From: Stenotrophomonas maltophilia
GTDB lineage: Bacteria > Pseudomonadota > Gammaproteobacteria > Xanthomonadales > Xanthomonadaceae
Length of the DNA: 64,000 nucleotides
Direction of reading: 5' to 3'
Assembly (NCBI RefSeq): GCF_006974125.1
Contig: NZ_CP037858.1
Span: forward strand, 992,001-1,056,000
Every line of letters starts with the position of its first letter. The stretch's first letter is position 1. The position numbers and the translations under genes were made by a program. This document shows, in pieces, positions 18,622 to 27,897 of this stretch. The notes beneath the pieces were generated by a model. It saw only the letters and a program-made list of their open reading frames with translations. It was not told the origin of the DNA and made no database searches.

Positions 18622-18723
18622 GCGGGGCGGTGTGGCTGTGCAGGACACGCCGTAAACCCATCCCTGGGGGCTCGATGGCGCCATCCATGGCGCCAACGGT
18701 CCTGCACAGCCACACCGCCCCAC
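18622..18723. repeat. About 100-bp palindromic element with 22-bp perfect arms
   Basis: Arms 18624-18645 and 18700-18721 are exact reverse complements. Inside lies a nested hairpin, GGCGCCAT/ATGGCGCC (about 18677-18694). Read on the bottom strand, its interior resembles the two elements at 18875 and 39099. No gene is present. Confidence 0.75.
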
Positions 18724-18749
18724 CCTCGACAGTTTCCCGATGACGGTCG

Positions 18750-18772
18750 GTAGATCCACGCCACGCGTGGAT
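18750..18772 (+). repeat. SMAG repeat
   Basis: GTAG followed by the palindrome ATCCACGCCACGCGTGGAT, in the xseA downstream repeat cluster. Confidence 0.85.
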
Positions 18773-18800
18773 GAATCTCTGTCAGATATCGAATCAATTC

Positions 18801-18841
18801 GGGGTCAGATCCGTTTCCCGTAGGAAAACGGATCTGACCCC
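18801..18841. repeat. 41-bp inverted repeat (GGGGTCAGATCC family)
   Basis: Sixteen-base perfect arms, GGGGTCAGATCCGTTT at 18801-18816 and its complement at 18826-18841, close a short loop. A diverged relative lies at 39271-39309. Confidence 0.75.
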
Positions 18842-18874
18842 ACGCCATTCCGACAGATCGCGAGAATCTGTCGA

Positions 18875-18978
18875 AGGCGGGGTGGGTCCGGTTGCGGGGG
18901 CGTGAGCCGCATGGATGCGGCGACCGAGCTTACATGGACGTACTTGCAGCGGCCCCCGCAACCGGACCCACCCCGCCT
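18875..18978. repeat. 104-bp long palindromic element with nested hairpin (copy 1)
   Basis: Arms of 27 bp (18875-18901 and 18952-18978) are exact reverse complements. The interior holds a nested stem GCCGCAT/ATGCGGC (18906-18921) and the words GACCGAG and GACGTACTTGC. A second copy at 39099-39197, in opposite orientation, conserves these words. This and the three preceding repeats fill the 540 bp between xseA and the M48 gene, in which no gene is seen. Confidence 0.8.
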
Positions 18979-19066
18979 ACCAACAGGAAACCCGCTTCTG
19001 CTTCGGCTGTTGCTGTTGCCTTGGTTCGCAGCGGGTGCAGGGCTGCAAGCCCTGCCGACCAACCTC

Positions 19067-19963
19067 CTACTTTGCCTGCTCGCAGAACTTCTGCCGGTAC
19101 TCGAGTGCCTTCGGCATCAGCGCCTGCAGATTCTGGATGCGGGTGCCCGGGTTCGGGTGGGTCGAGGAAAACTCCGGTGGCGACTGGCCGCCGCTGGCCT
19201 GGCCCATGCGCTGCCACAGCGGCACCGCCTCGCGCGGATCGAAGCACGCCGCCCCAGCCAGCATCAGGCCCACTTCGTCGGCCTGCGTCTCGTGGCTGCG
19301 CGCATAGGGCAGCAGATACCCATAGCCCATCGCCGACATCATCATCTGTTGCTGCTGCGCATCCATGCCACTGGCGGCGCCGGCCACCTGCCCGATCTGG
19401 GTCAGCTTCTGCTGGGCCATGCGCTGTGCACCATGGCGCAGCAGCGCATGGGCGATCTCATGGCCCATCACCACCGCCATCGCATCGCGGGTGCGCGCTA
19501 CCGGCACCAGTCCGGTGTAGACCGCCATCTTGCCGCCCGGCAGGCAGAACGCATTGGCCTGCTCGGACGGGATCACGTTCACTTCCCACTGGAAATCCCG
19601 CGCGAAATGCGCCGGCTGCACGCCATGCTCCTGCGCCAACGCGGTCTCCACCACGTCCACCTTGGCGATCAGCCGCTGGGCGATGTCGCGCACATCGCGC
19701 GCGATAGGCGCATTGGGGTCCATCGGCCGTTCCTGCGACAGGATCTGCTGGTAGGCCTGCAGCCCCAGCGCGGTTTCCTGGCGCGCGTCCAGGCTGCTGT
19801 CGATCATCACCTTCTCGCCGGTGTACGGATCGACCGTGCGGTTGGAGAACCAGTAGAACAGCGCATAGCCGGCGGCCAGCAGCAGCACCCACCAGCGGAT
19901 GTTGCCGAACAGGCCACGCCGCTGCGGGCCTTGCGACGAGCGGGAGAAGGGATCGTTGCGCAT
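19067..19963 (-). CDS. M48 family zinc metalloprotease
   Basis: A 298-residue membrane-anchored protease with one N-terminal transmembrane segment (about 24-40) and the rest outside the cytoplasm. It has the zinc motif GHEIAHAL, a third-ligand region SHETQADEVGL and the STHPNPGTRIQNL segment typical of Oma1/LoiP/YcaL-like peptidases that handle outer membrane proteins. AGGAAG lies 8 bases upstream of the ATG. It differs from htpX in having one membrane helix and a C-terminal protease domain. It is followed by the repeat cluster. Confidence 0.85.
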   Translation of the reverse strand: MRNDPFSRSSQGPQRRGLFGNIRWWVLLLAAGYALFYWFSNRTVDPYTGEKVMIDSSLDARQETALGLQAYQQILSQERPMDPNAPIARDVRDIAQRLIAKVDVVETALAQEHGVQPAHFARDFQWEVNVIPSEQANAFCLPGGKMAVYTGLVPVARTRDAMAVVMGHEIAHALLRHGAQRMAQQKLTQIGQVAGAASGMDAQQQQMMMSAMGYGYLLPYARSHETQADEVGLMLAGAACFDPREAVPLWQRMGQASGGQSPPEFSSTHPNPGTRIQNLQALMPKALEYRQKFCEQAK

Positions 19964-20051
19964 CGGGGGACTTCCTGCTGGCCCCGCCGGCCGGCGGGCA
20001 CGGCGCAATCTTAGTGCGCCACTGCCCGCAGCGGGTGAAGCCGGGTGCCGC

Positions 20052-21944
20052 TCAGATGCCGCGCACCAGGCGGAAGCCGATGCGGGCGTTGGTGGTATCC
20101 GAATCCTGGGATTGCCGCCAGGCCGCACGGGTCTGCTCGGGGGCATTGGCCCAGTTGCCACCGCGGATCACCCGCGACCGACAGCCCGGGTTGAACCAGG
20201 CGACGCCATCGGACGGTGCGCGGCGGTAGCTGGCATGCCAGCAGTCGGCCACCCATTCACTGAGGTTGCCGCCCATATCGTGCAGGCCGAAGGCATTGGC
20301 CTGGAAGCTGGCCACCGGCGCCGGCCCCCACCAGCCATCGCCGTACCCGATAAACGCGTTGTGCCAATGCCGGCCCGAAGGCGAAACGTCCTTGCTGCCG
20401 GTGAAGTTGCCGCTGCCCGGCGGCGGCACGCCGGCATCGCCCCACGGATAGCGGCCACTGCTGCCAGCGCGCAGCGCGTACTCGAACTCTGCTTCGCTGG
20501 GCAGCCGGTAGCTGCGGCCGGTCTGCTCGGACAGCCACGCCGCATAGTTCTCGGCATCACGCACACTGACGTGCATCACCGGCGAGTTGCCCAGCGCGCG
20601 GCCGCCGTCGTAGTCCGAGCGCCAGTCCACGCCGCTGCGGCGGATGAAATTGCCGCTGCGTTCGTCGTAGACCACCGAATGGCCACGCCGGGTCGCGCGT
20701 GGACGCGCATTAGACGCCTTCACGTAGCGCTCGAAGTCGCTGACGGTGATCTCGGTGATCGCCATGGCAAAGCCGCGATCGAAGCGCACGTAGTGCGACG
20801 GACGCTCGGCATCACTCGAGCCCGGTTCGGCATCGCCCGCGCCCATCTGGAAGCCACCGTGGGGCACCACCACCATCTGCGGTCCGCGCCCACCATCGCG
20901 CATCGCATCACTGAACACCTGTCCTGGCTGGAAGCTGCCGTAATGGGTGGCCAGGTCGATGCGCTCGCGCAGCTGGCCTACCACTGCATCACCCGGCAGA
21001 GCGATGCGAAGTGCCTCGGCCAGTTTCTCGCGCGCCGGCTTCAGCCCTTGTGGCGTGGCAAGGTCACGCAGGCCGTCATCACGCAGTTGCAGCAGCGTGG
21101 CGGCGCGGATCTGCTCGATGCGCTCGAATGCGTCGGCAATCGTCGGCGACGAATCGCGCACTTTGCTGGCTTCGGCCAGCCAGGTACCCGCGCTGGCGAA
21201 ATCGCGCGCCCGCGCGGCATCTTCGGCACGGCGGATCAACCCGCTCTCGGCTGCGGCCAGGCCCTGCCGTGCGCGGCTGTTGTCTTCATCCAGGGCCAGT
21301 GCCTCACGGAAATTGCCAATGGCACCGTCGCCATCCTCGCCGATACGGTCCGAGCGCAGGTCCTCCTCGCCGGCGCGGTTGTAGGCCACCACGCGTTGCG
21401 CCAGCTCCACCCGCGCCTGCAGCGCACGCACCTTCTCATCCTTCGGCGCCAGCGTCAGCAACACCAGTGCCTGGCGGCTGGCCTCGGCCAGTGCCTCGCG
21501 CTGCTTCAGCGGCCGCACCAGCAGGGCATCGGCCAACTGCTGCAATCGCTGACGGGCACGCTGCAGGCCCAGCCGGGCCTGGCGGTCATCCGGGTTTTCT
21601 TCCTGCACCGCCAGCCACAACGGAATGGCAGCATCCGCATCTTCATAAAGCCGCCCTTCGGCGAACGCCTGCTCGGCAGCACGCCGCAACTGGACCAGGC
21701 TGCGGCCCTGGCGGTCCACCCGTGGCGGCGTCCACTGCTGTACGTCCTCGGCGGCATCTTCACCGGCGATGGTCACGCTGCCCTGCCGGGCCTGCGGACT
21801 GGCATCGGTGCCGGTGTCGGCCCCCTCGGCCGCGGGCGCCTCTCCGCTGGCGGCCCTGTCCGCCGGCGCGGACGGCGACGGCGTGCAGCCGGCCAGGGCC
21901 ACGGCCAGGGCGGTGCACAGCACGGGCGACAACGGAAAACGCAA
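20052..21944 (-). CDS. SUMF1/formylglycine-enzyme-like lipoprotein
   Basis: A 630-residue envelope lipoprotein with lipobox ALAGC (Cys 20). Residues about 60-350 form an alpha-helical, TPR-like repeat region. The C-terminal domain from about 355 is of the formylglycine-generating enzyme-sulfatase fold: VPHGGFQMG, EITVSDFERYV, YRLPSEAEFEYALR, GLHDMGGNLSEWV, SRVIRGGNW and ARIGFRL. The paired catalytic cysteines of true formylglycine enzymes are not obvious, so a non-catalytic or ligand-binding role is likely. It diverges from rnd across 84 bp. Confidence 0.85.
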   Translation of the reverse strand: MRFPLSPVLCTALAVALAGCTPSPSAPADRAASGEAPAAEGADTGTDASPQARQGSVTIAGEDAAEDVQQWTPPRVDRQGRSLVQLRRAAEQAFAEGRLYEDADAAIPLWLAVQEENPDDRQARLGLQRARQRLQQLADALLVRPLKQREALAEASRQALVLLTLAPKDEKVRALQARVELAQRVVAYNRAGEEDLRSDRIGEDGDGAIGNFREALALDEDNSRARQGLAAAESGLIRRAEDAARARDFASAGTWLAEASKVRDSSPTIADAFERIEQIRAATLLQLRDDGLRDLATPQGLKPAREKLAEALRIALPGDAVVGQLRERIDLATHYGSFQPGQVFSDAMRDGGRGPQMVVVPHGGFQMGAGDAEPGSSDAERPSHYVRFDRGFAMAITEITVSDFERYVKASNARPRATRRGHSVVYDERSGNFIRRSGVDWRSDYDGGRALGNSPVMHVSVRDAENYAAWLSEQTGRSYRLPSEAEFEYALRAGSSGRYPWGDAGVPPPGSGNFTGSKDVSPSGRHWHNAFIGYGDGWWGPAPVASFQANAFGLHDMGGNLSEWVADCWHASYRRAPSDGVAWFNPGCRSRVIRGGNWANAPEQTRAAWRQSQDSDTTNARIGFRLVRGI

Positions 21945-22028
21945 GCAGAGCCTCCTTCGGCACGGACGCGGACCGACGTTAGGCTATTCTCCCCTGCCTG
22001 AGCAAACCCGAGTAGTAGGCCCTGACCC

Positions 22029-23108
22029 GTGGCAACCTGGATCACCACCCCCGCCGAGCTGGATGCGTACTTCCAGCAGCGACCGACCCGCATCGGCCTG
22101 GACACCGAATTCATCCGTGAACGCACGTTCTGGCCGCAGCTGGCGCTGGTGCAGATGGCCGTTGGGCAGGACATCCTGCTGATCGACCCGCTGATTCCCG
22201 GCATGACCGAAGCGCTTGCGCCCTGGCTGGCCGATGAATCGATCACCAAGGTAATGCACAGCGCCAGCGAAGACCTGGTTGCCTTCAAGTGGGCCTGCGG
22301 CGTATTGCCGCGGCCGCTGTTCGACACCCAGATCGGGGCATCGCTGGCCGGCATCGGCGGCGGCATGGGCTACCAGAAGCTGGTGGCGGAGATCACCGGG
22401 GTGGCGCTGGCCAAGGGCGAGACCCGTTCGGACTGGATGCGCCGCCCGCTGTCCGAGTCGCAGCTGCAGTACGCCGCCGACGACGTCGAGCATCTGTTCG
22501 CACTGCACGACGCCATCGATGCCAGGCTGCAGGCGCTGGGCCGCCAGCAGTGGCTGCACGACGATGGTGAGCGGCTGCTGGCCAGCGTCACCAATGATGA
22601 AGACCGCTGGCCGCACCTGGCGATGCGCTCGGCACAGTTCCTTGATGCCGCTGCACAGCGCCGCCTGCTGCGCCTGCTGCGCTGGCGCGATGTGCAGGCA
22701 CGCAGCAGCGACCGCCCGCGTAGCTGGATCCTGGACAACGAGCTGGCCGCCACCCTCGCGCGCACGCCTCCGGCCGACGCGGCGGCGCTGGGCAAGCTGT
22801 TCGAGCAGTTCCCGAAGGCACCGCGCAAGCTGGCCGGCGCCGTGTGGCAGGCACTGGAGACGCCGCTGGCCGATGAAGCCGACGCGCCGCTGGCACTGCC
22901 GGCCAACGACAGCAACAAGCAGGCCCTGAAGAAGCTGCAGGATGCGGTGGCCGAGCGCAGCCGTGAGCTGGGGCTGCCGGATGGCATCCTCGCCTCGCGC
23001 AAGCATCTGGAAAGCTATCTGGAACGTCGCCAGTGGCCGGCCGCACTGGCCGGCTGGCGCCAGCAGGAACTGGAGTCGCGGCTGCAGGCACTGTTGCCCG
23101 CGCACTGA
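22029..23108 (+). CDS. rnd: Ribonuclease D
   Basis: A 3'-5' exoribonuclease of the DEDD family that trims tRNA and other stable RNA ends. The 359-residue product shows DTEFIRERT (Exo I), HSASEDL (Exo II) and the Exo III segment YAADDVEHL, followed by an HRDC domain (about 205-285). It begins with GTG; the next residues match the family N-terminus and no ATG lies close enough. Confidence 0.93.
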   Translation: MATWITTPAELDAYFQQRPTRIGLDTEFIRERTFWPQLALVQMAVGQDILLIDPLIPGMTEALAPWLADESITKVMHSASEDLVAFKWACGVLPRPLFDTQIGASLAGIGGGMGYQKLVAEITGVALAKGETRSDWMRRPLSESQLQYAADDVEHLFALHDAIDARLQALGRQQWLHDDGERLLASVTNDEDRWPHLAMRSAQFLDAAAQRRLLRLLRWRDVQARSSDRPRSWILDNELAATLARTPPADAAALGKLFEQFPKAPRKLAGAVWQALETPLADEADAPLALPANDSNKQALKKLQDAVAERSRELGLPDGILASRKHLESYLERRQWPAALAGWRQQELESRLQALLPAH

Positions 23109-23225
23109 GATCAACCGGCGCCGGGCCACCCGGCGCCGGTACCGCAAACATGAGCATCTGCCACGCTTGCCGGCGTGCGCGTGGACCTGTCCAATAGCGT
23201 CCCCGCTACTGTTGGATTGCATCAG

Positions 23226-25298
23226 ATGACAAACGGACTTGCGAAAGACGGCCTTTCCATGGACGACCTGGCCTGGCGCGCGCAGGCGCGCAGCGCACTG
23301 CAGGAACACGACCATGCAGCACTTGAGGCGCTGCTTGCCCCACACGAACAGGCCTGGCTGAACGGCGCCCGGCCGCTGCCCGGCATCCGCTGGCGCCTGC
23401 GCAACCTGCAGGACGCGGCGCTGCCCCTGGATGAACGCCTGCAGCAGGCGCAACGGTGGGTTGCCGCCGCTCCGCACAGCTACTACGCACACCTGCGCCT
23501 GGGTGCCCGCTGGGAATCGGCCGCTGGGGCCCTGCGCAGCGCCGACGTGGCCGCACTGGTGGAAGACAGCCAGTGGCTGGCCGCACAGCAGGCGCGCGAC
23601 CACGCCGTGCATGCCTATCTGCAGGCAATTGCGCTGTCGCAGCGCCCGGCGCTGGCGCTGGATGGCATCAAGCGCATCACCAGCTACCTGCGCGAACCAA
23701 ACTGGCTGCGCGCGCTCCAGGCGGGGCAACCGCCGGAGTCCGATGAAGCCGCCCTGGCCGAGCACTATCCGCAGGCGTGGCCGCAGGCGTTGCAGTTGCT
23801 GTCGCGCTTCGGTTCGCCCCTGCAGCACCTGCCGGAATGCCTGCCGCCGCTGTTGCGCGATCGCAGCGAGGACGATTTCGATGCCCCCCTCGCGTACTGG
23901 ATGCGCCTGGTGCTGGAACAGCGTCCGGACGACCTGGGCACGCTGGAAGACACCCTCTACTACCTGTACCCGCGTTGGGGCGGCAGCCACGAGGCGATGG
24001 AGGATTTCATCGAAGGCAGCTGGTGCCGCGGCCTGGAGCTGGCACAGCGCAATGCGTTGCGCTGGTGCAAGGAACAGGACTGGATGGGCGAGCTGCCGCG
24101 TCGCGGCGATGCCGAAGCGGTGGCCGTGCACGAACGCGCGTATGAACAGATCCTGGACTGGCACCTGGAGGGCTACGTGCGTGCTGAAGTCCTGACCCAG
24201 CGTGCCGCACTCCGCTTCCATCTCGGGCGCATCGAGGAGATCGAAGACCAGGTGCAATGGGACACCGGATGCATGCAGGCCGCGCTTGAGGACCTGCAGC
24301 ACGCGTGGGCACTGGATCGTGACATGGTCCTGCACGGTGGTTTCAGCAGTCTGGAGGCCTGCACCTGGTTCGCCCATGTTGACGGCGCCGAAGCGCTGTT
24401 CGCGCAGGTCGTGGATTACGCCGCGCGCGAAGGCGATTCGGCGCTCGGCCTGCTCTGGGCGGCCACCGCCATCGAGCATGGGATGCTGGGCCAGGCAGCC
24501 GATCCGGCACGTGCCCGGCCCCTGCTGCAGCGCGCCCTGGAACTGGCGGCGCAACAGAAGACCTCCACGGTCACCTTTGCGTCCAACCTGTTCTGCGATG
24601 TCTCGCAGGACGCGGGACTGTCGTTGTTGCAGCGCATGGCCGACGACGGAGACGCCGGTGCGATGGCCGCGCTGTGCGACCTGTACAAGGGCCGGCTGGG
24701 CGGCCGCGACCAGCCGGACTTCGTTGATGCCCAGAAAGCCCTGTACTGGCAGGAGCGTGCCGTCGAAGGCGGCGACCTGATCGCCACCTACAACCTTGGC
24801 GTGCGCCTGGTTGCCGCCGGTGGCGCTGACAACGAAGCGCGTGCGCGCGAACTGTACCTGCGCTGCCTGCGCGAAGCCGACGCCGGTGAACGCGTGTGGG
24901 GCCCGGCCTGCCGCAACCTGGCCTGCCTGGCCTTCGATGGCCAGAACGACGCGCACAAGCGCGAAGCGGTCGAACGCGCCTTGATTCCGCTGTGGTGGCG
25001 CGGTGAGGACGATGACAAGCTGTGGGCGGCCGGCTACCTGGCCGACGTGTACCACTTCGGCAACGGCGTGCCGGCCAACGCCTTCCTTGCCCTGACCTGG
25101 CTGCAGCGCGCCAGCGAGATCGACACGGAGTACGTGGATGTGGTGCGCATGGCGCCGCTGATCAACGGCGAAGGCCGCTGGTTCGGCGCCAGCCGCGCGC
25201 GCAAGCAGCAGGCGCAGGATCGCCAGCAGGTGGACAGCGCCACCTGGGCCCTGACCTTCGGCCAGCGCAGCCAGGACAGCGACCTTACCGCAGTCTGA
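23226..25298 (+). CDS. DUF4034 and Sel1-like repeat protein
   Basis: A 690-residue soluble protein without a signal peptide. The N-terminal two thirds resemble DUF4034 proteins, which are common in Xanthomonas and of unknown function (pattern RWVAAAPHSYYAHLRLGARW). The C-terminal third has Sel1/TPR-like repeats, for example QDAGLSLLQRMADDGDAGAM and DAQKALYWQERAVEGGDLIA, suggesting a protein-binding scaffold. Start choice is uncertain: ATG 23226, ATG 23259 and GTG 23175 are all in frame. A strong terminator follows. Confidence 0.75.
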   Translation: MTNGLAKDGLSMDDLAWRAQARSALQEHDHAALEALLAPHEQAWLNGARPLPGIRWRLRNLQDAALPLDERLQQAQRWVAAAPHSYYAHLRLGARWESAAGALRSADVAALVEDSQWLAAQQARDHAVHAYLQAIALSQRPALALDGIKRITSYLREPNWLRALQAGQPPESDEAALAEHYPQAWPQALQLLSRFGSPLQHLPECLPPLLRDRSEDDFDAPLAYWMRLVLEQRPDDLGTLEDTLYYLYPRWGGSHEAMEDFIEGSWCRGLELAQRNALRWCKEQDWMGELPRRGDAEAVAVHERAYEQILDWHLEGYVRAEVLTQRAALRFHLGRIEEIEDQVQWDTGCMQAALEDLQHAWALDRDMVLHGGFSSLEACTWFAHVDGAEALFAQVVDYAAREGDSALGLLWAATAIEHGMLGQAADPARARPLLQRALELAAQQKTSTVTFASNLFCDVSQDAGLSLLQRMADDGDAGAMAALCDLYKGRLGGRDQPDFVDAQKALYWQERAVEGGDLIATYNLGVRLVAAGGADNEARARELYLRCLREADAGERVWGPACRNLACLAFDGQNDAHKREAVERALIPLWWRGEDDDKLWAAGYLADVYHFGNGVPANAFLALTWLQRASEIDTEYVDVVRMAPLINGEGRWFGASRARKQQAQDRQQVDSATWALTFGQRSQDSDLTAV

Positions 25299-25306
25299 AA
25301 CAACGA

Positions 25307-25338
25307 AAAGGGCGGCCCGGAACTCCGGGCCGCCCTTT
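25307..25338. terminator. Bidirectional terminator
   Basis: A 14-bp perfect stem (AAAGGGCGGCCCGG and its complement) with an AACT loop lies between two convergent genes. Confidence 0.88.
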
Positions 25339-25386
25339 GCATTCCAGCGGTGCGATGACGGGAGAACCCGTCACCGCGCCAGCGCC

Positions 25387-27717
25387 TTACCAGTTCATGT
25401 TCAGCGAGACACCCACGGTGCGCGGTTCGTTGTAGACCGCGGCCATGTAGTTCTCGATCACGCCCTTCAGGTTCTTCTCGTTGGTGATGTTGCGCGCGAA
25501 CAGCGCCACTTCGTAGGCACCGTAGTTGCCCGAGTAGCCGATCTTCAGGCCACCCTCGAAGTCACCCTTGGAGTTGAACTCCTTGCTGTCGTACAGCACG
25601 AAGCTGGTATAGCCCTGCTTGTTCCAGTCGGTGGAGACGAACATGGTGCCAGCGTCGCTGACCGGGAAGTCGTAACGGGCGGCCAGGTTCACGTTGTACT
25701 TCGGCGCATTCGGCAGCGGGTTGCCGTCGATCTGCGCGAAGGTGTTGGCGCCGACCTTGATGGTCGGATCATTCACCGTGCAGACCACCTGGCCGTTGAG
25801 GCCGCAGACCTGCGCGTACACGCGCTTGTCCTTGATCTCGCTGTGCAGCAGGCTCAGGCCAGCGCTCAGGGTCAGGTTCGGGATCGGACGCAGTTCCATG
25901 TCCGCTTCGAAACCGTAGGCCTTGGCCTTGTCGGCGTTGAACAGCACGCCGTTGCCGTCCGAATCGTTGCCGTTGAGCTGGATGTCGTTGACGGTGTAGG
26001 TGAACGCGGTGGCGTTCAGGCGCAGGCGGTTGTCCCACAGGCTGCTCTTCACGCCCGCTTCCCAGGACAGGATCGTCTCGGAATCGGCGGTGGTGAAATC
26101 GGCATTGAACACCGCCGAACGGCCCTGGATGGTCGGGCCGCGGAAGCCGCGCGCGACCTTCGCGTAGACGCTCACGTTCGGGGTGAACTGATACATCGCG
26201 CTCAGATCCCAGCTCGGCGTGGTATCGGACATCCTGACGTCGGTGCGGCCCTTGTAGGTGACCACGCCGGCAGCGGTATCAGCGGTCTTCAGCAGACGCG
26301 TGTGCTTCTCGTCCTTGGTCTGACGCAGCCCAGCGGTGACGGTGAACTTGTCGGTGAATGCGTAGCTGATCTGGCCGAAACCGGCCCACGAAGTGTTCTT
26401 GTTGCGCAGGCGCACCCAGTTGTTCGGGTTGCGTGCCGCGCCCTGCAGGAACCACGCGCGCTGGTAGAAGTCGGTGGTGTCGCTGCCGTTGAAGTAGAAC
26501 GCACCAGCCTGCCACTGCAGGGCGCTGTCATCATGGCTGGCCAGGCGGAATTCCTGGGTCCACTGGTCCAGATCACGGATGCGGCCCATCGACTGGCCAT
26601 ATCCGTTCGGCACGCCGTTCACCGGGAAGTTCACCGCAGCACCGCCGTCGGTGTCGCCACGGCTGTAGCCGGAGGTGGTCTCGTAGGCGGTGATCGAGGT
26701 GAAGTCGATCGCACCGAAGTCGTAGCGTGCCTTCACCGAGCCGCCGTAGGTCTTGTACGCCTGCGGGTTGTTGTCGGCTTCGTCGTAGGCGACCTTGTCG
26801 CGCGGCACGTCGGTCTTGTTCGAGCCCTTGGTCAGCGCGCCGCGCAGGAACAGGGTCGAGGTGCCTTCATAATCGCGGGCGTGGGCCGAGGCCAGGATCG
26901 AGAACTGGTCGCTCGGGGTCAGCAGCAGCTGCGCGCGCACGTTGCGGTCATCGAAGCCGCCCATGGCGTTCTTCTTCGGGCTGACCGTGCCATCGGCACT
27001 CGGGCCCTTGTAGGTGTTGTCGACATAGTCGTCGCGGTGCTGATACAGGGCCGACACGCGGAACGAGGCGATGTCGTTGATCGGGCCGCCGAAGCCGCCG
27101 TCGATCGACACGCTGTTGTAGGTCGCATAGCTGGCGCTGACGCGGCCGGTGTAGTCCTGGGTCGGCTTCAGGGTGTCGAACTTGACGATGCCGGCGGTGG
27201 TGTTGCGGCCGAACAGCGAACCCTGCGGGCCGCGCAGCACTTCCACCTGGTCGACGTCATAGACCGGGTTGGACTTCAGCACCACGTGCTCCAGCACCAC
27301 GTCGTCCTGGATGATCGACACCGGCTGCGAGGCACCCAGGTAGAAGTCGATGTTGCCCAGGCCGCGGATGTAGAAGCGCGGGAAGATGCGGCCGGTGGTG
27401 GTTTCCGCATACAGGCTCGGCACGCGGCCGGACAGCGCCAGCAGGGTGTCGTCGCCGCCTGCGGTGAAGTCGCGCATGCGCTCGCCCTGCACCACGCCGA
27501 CCGAGACCGGCACTTCCTGCAGGTTCTGCTCGCGGTGTTCGGCGGTCACGGTGATCGTGTCCAGCCCGGTCGGGGTCGGCGCGCTGTCCTGCGCGGCGGC
27601 ACCGAAGCTGCCAACCAGGGCCAGGCCGGCACAGGCCAGTGCCAGCGGGTGGCGGCGGAAGGAAACAAGGGAAGACGACAGACCCGACAGGCGGCGGGAA
27701 TCGGTATGGGAGGGCAT
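25387..27717 (-). CDS. TonB-dependent outer membrane receptor
   Basis: A 776-residue active-transport receptor. It has an extended signal peptide (about 1-42), a TonB-box-like TITVTA, a plug domain (about 60-170; VEVLRGPQGSLFGRNTTAG) and a 22-strand beta-barrel ending in the terminal aromatic signature VGVSLNMNW. The sequence is closer to the broad catabolite/oligosaccharide-type receptors of Sphingomonas and Xanthomonas than to known siderophore receptors; substrate unknown. It lies 180 bp downstream of a TetR gene on the same strand and beside a divergent hydrolase operon, suggesting it imports that operon's substrate. Confidence 0.9.
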   Translation of the reverse strand: MPSHTDSRRLSGLSSSLVSFRRHPLALACAGLALVGSFGAAAQDSAPTPTGLDTITVTAEHREQNLQEVPVSVGVVQGERMRDFTAGGDDTLLALSGRVPSLYAETTTGRIFPRFYIRGLGNIDFYLGASQPVSIIQDDVVLEHVVLKSNPVYDVDQVEVLRGPQGSLFGRNTTAGIVKFDTLKPTQDYTGRVSASYATYNSVSIDGGFGGPINDIASFRVSALYQHRDDYVDNTYKGPSADGTVSPKKNAMGGFDDRNVRAQLLLTPSDQFSILASAHARDYEGTSTLFLRGALTKGSNKTDVPRDKVAYDEADNNPQAYKTYGGSVKARYDFGAIDFTSITAYETTSGYSRGDTDGGAAVNFPVNGVPNGYGQSMGRIRDLDQWTQEFRLASHDDSALQWQAGAFYFNGSDTTDFYQRAWFLQGAARNPNNWVRLRNKNTSWAGFGQISYAFTDKFTVTAGLRQTKDEKHTRLLKTADTAAGVVTYKGRTDVRMSDTTPSWDLSAMYQFTPNVSVYAKVARGFRGPTIQGRSAVFNADFTTADSETILSWEAGVKSSLWDNRLRLNATAFTYTVNDIQLNGNDSDGNGVLFNADKAKAYGFEADMELRPIPNLTLSAGLSLLHSEIKDKRVYAQVCGLNGQVVCTVNDPTIKVGANTFAQIDGNPLPNAPKYNVNLAARYDFPVSDAGTMFVSTDWNKQGYTSFVLYDSKEFNSKGDFEGGLKIGYSGNYGAYEVALFARNITNEKNLKGVIENYMAAVYNEPRTVGVSLNMNW

Positions 27718-27897
27718 GCAATGCTCTGAGGAGGCGTCCGTGCGGCCTGCGCGAGCCGGGCGGCAAAAAGGAGGAAAACTGCGCAAGCGGCCATTATCCC
27801 CCAAATTGTTACGATTTCGTTGCGCGGCACCCAAACCCGGCGAAACAAGCGGTTTCGGCACAGTCACCGGGCATTCCGCACGCCCTGAAGGCTTGAC

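Noticed and set aside
20052..21944. True formylglycine-generating enzyme activating a sulfatase
   Set aside because: The catalytic Cys pair is not evident and no sulfatase gene is near; only the fold is supported.
23226..25298. Possible secreted toxin or effector because of Sel1-like repeats
   Set aside because: No signal peptide, toxin domain or adjacent immunity gene; the DUF4034 match and single-gene layout make a housekeeping scaffold likelier.
25843..27729. A 628-codon top-strand frame opposite the TonB-dependent receptor
   Set aside because: It has repetitive Val/Ala/Gly/Arg composition with no domain, and the receptor on the opposite strand is complete.
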